Assembly: GCF_003097315.1 (NCBI RefSeq)
Contig: NZ_QDDL01000014.1
Span: forward strand, 32,014-96,013
Source of the DNA: Pelagibaculum spongiae
GTDB taxonomy: Bacteria > Pseudomonadota > Gammaproteobacteria > Enterobacterales > Pelagibaculaceae
Direction of reading: 5' to 3'
DNA length: 64,000 nt
The notes beneath the pieces are model-generated. The model saw only the letters and a program-made list of their open reading frames with translations, had not been told where the DNA came from and did no database searches. Positions 63,016 through 64,000 of the stretch are shown piece by piece. Each line of letters opens with the position of its first letter. The first letter of the stretch is position 1. The position numbers and the translations under genes are program-made.

Positions 63016-63057
63016 GGATAGGTGTCGCGCAGCCGACACCTTATCCGGGTGTTGAAC
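63003..63057 (+). other. attC-like site, cassette 2
   Basis: The site begins ACATAAC and ends GTTGAAC, which fits GTTRRRY fully. Between them GGATAGGTGTCG faces CGACACCTTATCC, a strong stem with a one-base bulge, as in attC sites. It is 55 bp long. Confidence 0.7.
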
Positions 63058-63580
63058 AAGCCCGGGTGGCACTCTCTATAGTAAATTACAGATATTTCAA
63101 CTAAGTAGGTCACGCCCTGCCGCTAAATGCAGGGCGAGCAAAGCTATAAACGCTGGAATCAGCATTTTTTATAGTGCATGTTTTTAGGTTTTTTGTAACG
63201 GCCCTCCTGCTCAATAATTACGCCATTATCCTTATTATTTCTGCCTTTCGGCTAGACCGGTCGTACCACGCCCAGGCAGCGCATTTCTTCTTTACAGCAA
63301 GGGCAGATACGACGGGGTTTGATTTTCTCTGGTGCTTTTTTGGGGATGATGTAGAAAAATAACACGCCACCCATGATCCCAATTATATTCCAATCAAAAA
63401 ATTTAATAACCGGGATAACTAAAAAAACCTAGCGTTCGACGCGATTGCGGCAACCGTTTTCTTCGCCTCGAATGCAATGGTGCTAATTGATATCACGACG
63501 AAAACCAGATTAACTCTGGTTATTTAAATTGCATCTGACTTTAAATCTTCTGACTTAAATCTACTCAATAAAATCGAGCA
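63058..63580. other. Region after the cassettes, decayed
   Basis: No intact gene is supported. CGCCCTGC and GCAGGGCG form an 8-bp hairpin near 63114-63135. A minus-strand zinc-ribbon-like frame is listed separately, and a plus-strand piece near 63432-63525 (ending TKTRLTLVI) reads like the end of a membrane protein. Confidence 0.4.
63252..63374 (-). CDS. Small membrane/zinc-ribbon-like frame, possibly broken
   Basis: Forty codons from an ATG at 63374 give a hydrophobic start (MGGVLFFYIIPKKAPEKIKP), then RRICPCCKEEMRCLGVVRPV with a CxxC pair like a zinc ribbon. It ends in TAG, but the same frame stays open for 30 more codons to 63159 and still reads like protein (EQEGRYKKPKNMHYKKC). It may be a gene broken by one amber mutation. 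Confidence 0.35.
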   Translation of the reverse strand: MGGVLFFYIIPKKAPEKIKPRRICPCCKEEMRCLGVVRPV

Positions 63581-64000
63581 TCAAGAAGGTGGTTGTTTTC
63601 CAAGTGGTGTTTGCTGCCGCCAAGCTTCGGTTTGTTGCTTGACCCGCTCTTTAAACTGCTTGAGACTCAGCGCACTGCCCATTGCATGAGCAAACTGTCG
63701 TGCACTGGCCATCACATTACTGCGGCCGCTCATGGCGCTTGCCCACCACGGAGCTTCGGTATCAATGTTTAGTCGTTCAAATATTGGTGGCAGGCTGCTA
63801 TCCATGTGGTATTTTTTATCAGTGCGCGCCATGCGAGCACTGGTATCAACCAATTCCAGATAATCTTTTAATTTAAATGGCAACGGATGGACTTTATCTT
63901 TAATATTAATGCTGGAGTTGGTTTCACTATCGACAAAAGGTTTTAATCGGGCGAAATTATAATCATATCGACGTTGATTGTTCTTTTTTTGAATTTTTTT
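63581..64000 (-). CDS. C-terminal part of a transposase, gene runs off the window
   Basis: The frame is open from the window edge to the stop at 63581 (about 139 residues). The segment HPLPFKLKDYLELVDTSARM, then LPPIFERLNIDTEAPWW, matches the C-terminal part of a REP-associated/IS200-type transposase family that I know with DYLELVDWTGRAIRDDKRG. The N-terminal catalytic part lies outside. The DTSARMARTDKKYH stretch differs from the usual tryptophan form. Confidence 0.7.
   Translation of the reverse strand, partial: KKIQKKNNQRRYDYNFARLKPFVDSETNSSINIKDKVHPLPFKLKDYLELVDTSARMARTDKKYHMDSSLPPIFERLNIDTEAPWWASAMSGRSNVMASARQFAHAMGSALSLKQFKERVKQQTEAWRQQTPLGKQPPS

Overview
The window looks like chromosomal DNA of a marine-type, moderately AT-rich gammaproteobacterium (Oceanospirillales/Pseudomonadales-like). 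Supporting signs are: the EfpL-type elongation factor P paralogue, UvrD, ParC, DinB, RhlE, class II fructose-bisphosphatase GlpX, the TIGR02444 / DUF4124 / YheS / YheV neighbourhood known from pseudomonads and relatives, a general porin, and many lipoproteins with Gram-negative lipoboxes. I cannot name the species from sequence alone.

Layout. 1-7.7 kb: small accessory and housekeeping genes (GNAT, SseB-like, MmcQ/YjbR, TSUP exporter, ABM monooxygenase, SMR pump, RluA-type pseudouridine synthase), then a BLUF blue-light sensor next to a PAS-GGDEF diguanylate cyclase. 7.9-17.3 kb: uvrD, an acyl-CoA ligase, an M48 lipoprotein, efpL, a permuted papain-fold-like protein and dinB. 17.5-18.3 kb: three tandem copies of a tRNA-Val(TAC)/tRNA-Asp(GTC) pair, then REP-like repeats. 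18.8-26.4 kb: MarR-GNAT fusion with azlCD, a methyltransferase-like protein, a porin and parC. 26.6-31.1 kb: a subtilase-like protein that seems to have lost its catalytic residues, then an M48 peptidase / DUF898 pair. 31.4-40.6 kb: radical SAM, tag, rhlE, lipoproteins, LysE exporter, phnA, an orphan TRAP binding protein, and a LysR regulator divergent from an NTF2-like gene. 41-45 kb: two djlA-like co-chaperone genes sharing a 510-bp identical block, separated by an isochorismatase-like gene and decayed IS4 and IS66 remnants; the second copy is frameshifted by one extra 7-bp repeat unit. 45-51.6 kb: glpX, TIGR02444/DUF4124, the ABC-F gene yheS, yheV, DUF1904 and udk. 51.6-59.4 kb: CobA-HemD-like fusion, CobJ, a secreted S8 protease and a FecCD/FecE (BtuCD-like) importer, so mostly corrinoid/siroheme/metal-chelate functions. 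59.7-64 kb: a second TSUP exporter, then an integron-like segment: an N-terminal stub of an integron integrase on the minus strand facing away from two plus-strand cassettes, one encoding an FRG-domain protein and one a HEPN (pEK499_p136-like) protein. Each stop codon lies inside an attC-like site. The window ends inside a transposase gene.

The parts most worth attention are the small integron with a disabled integrase and two defence-like cassettes (60.8-63.1 kb), the gene-converted djlA pair with its 7-bp slippage tract, the catalytically degenerate subtilase with a GlyGly-CTERM-like tail, and the BLUF/diguanylate cyclase neighbours. All functional statements come from motif reading and recalled family knowledge; no database search was run.
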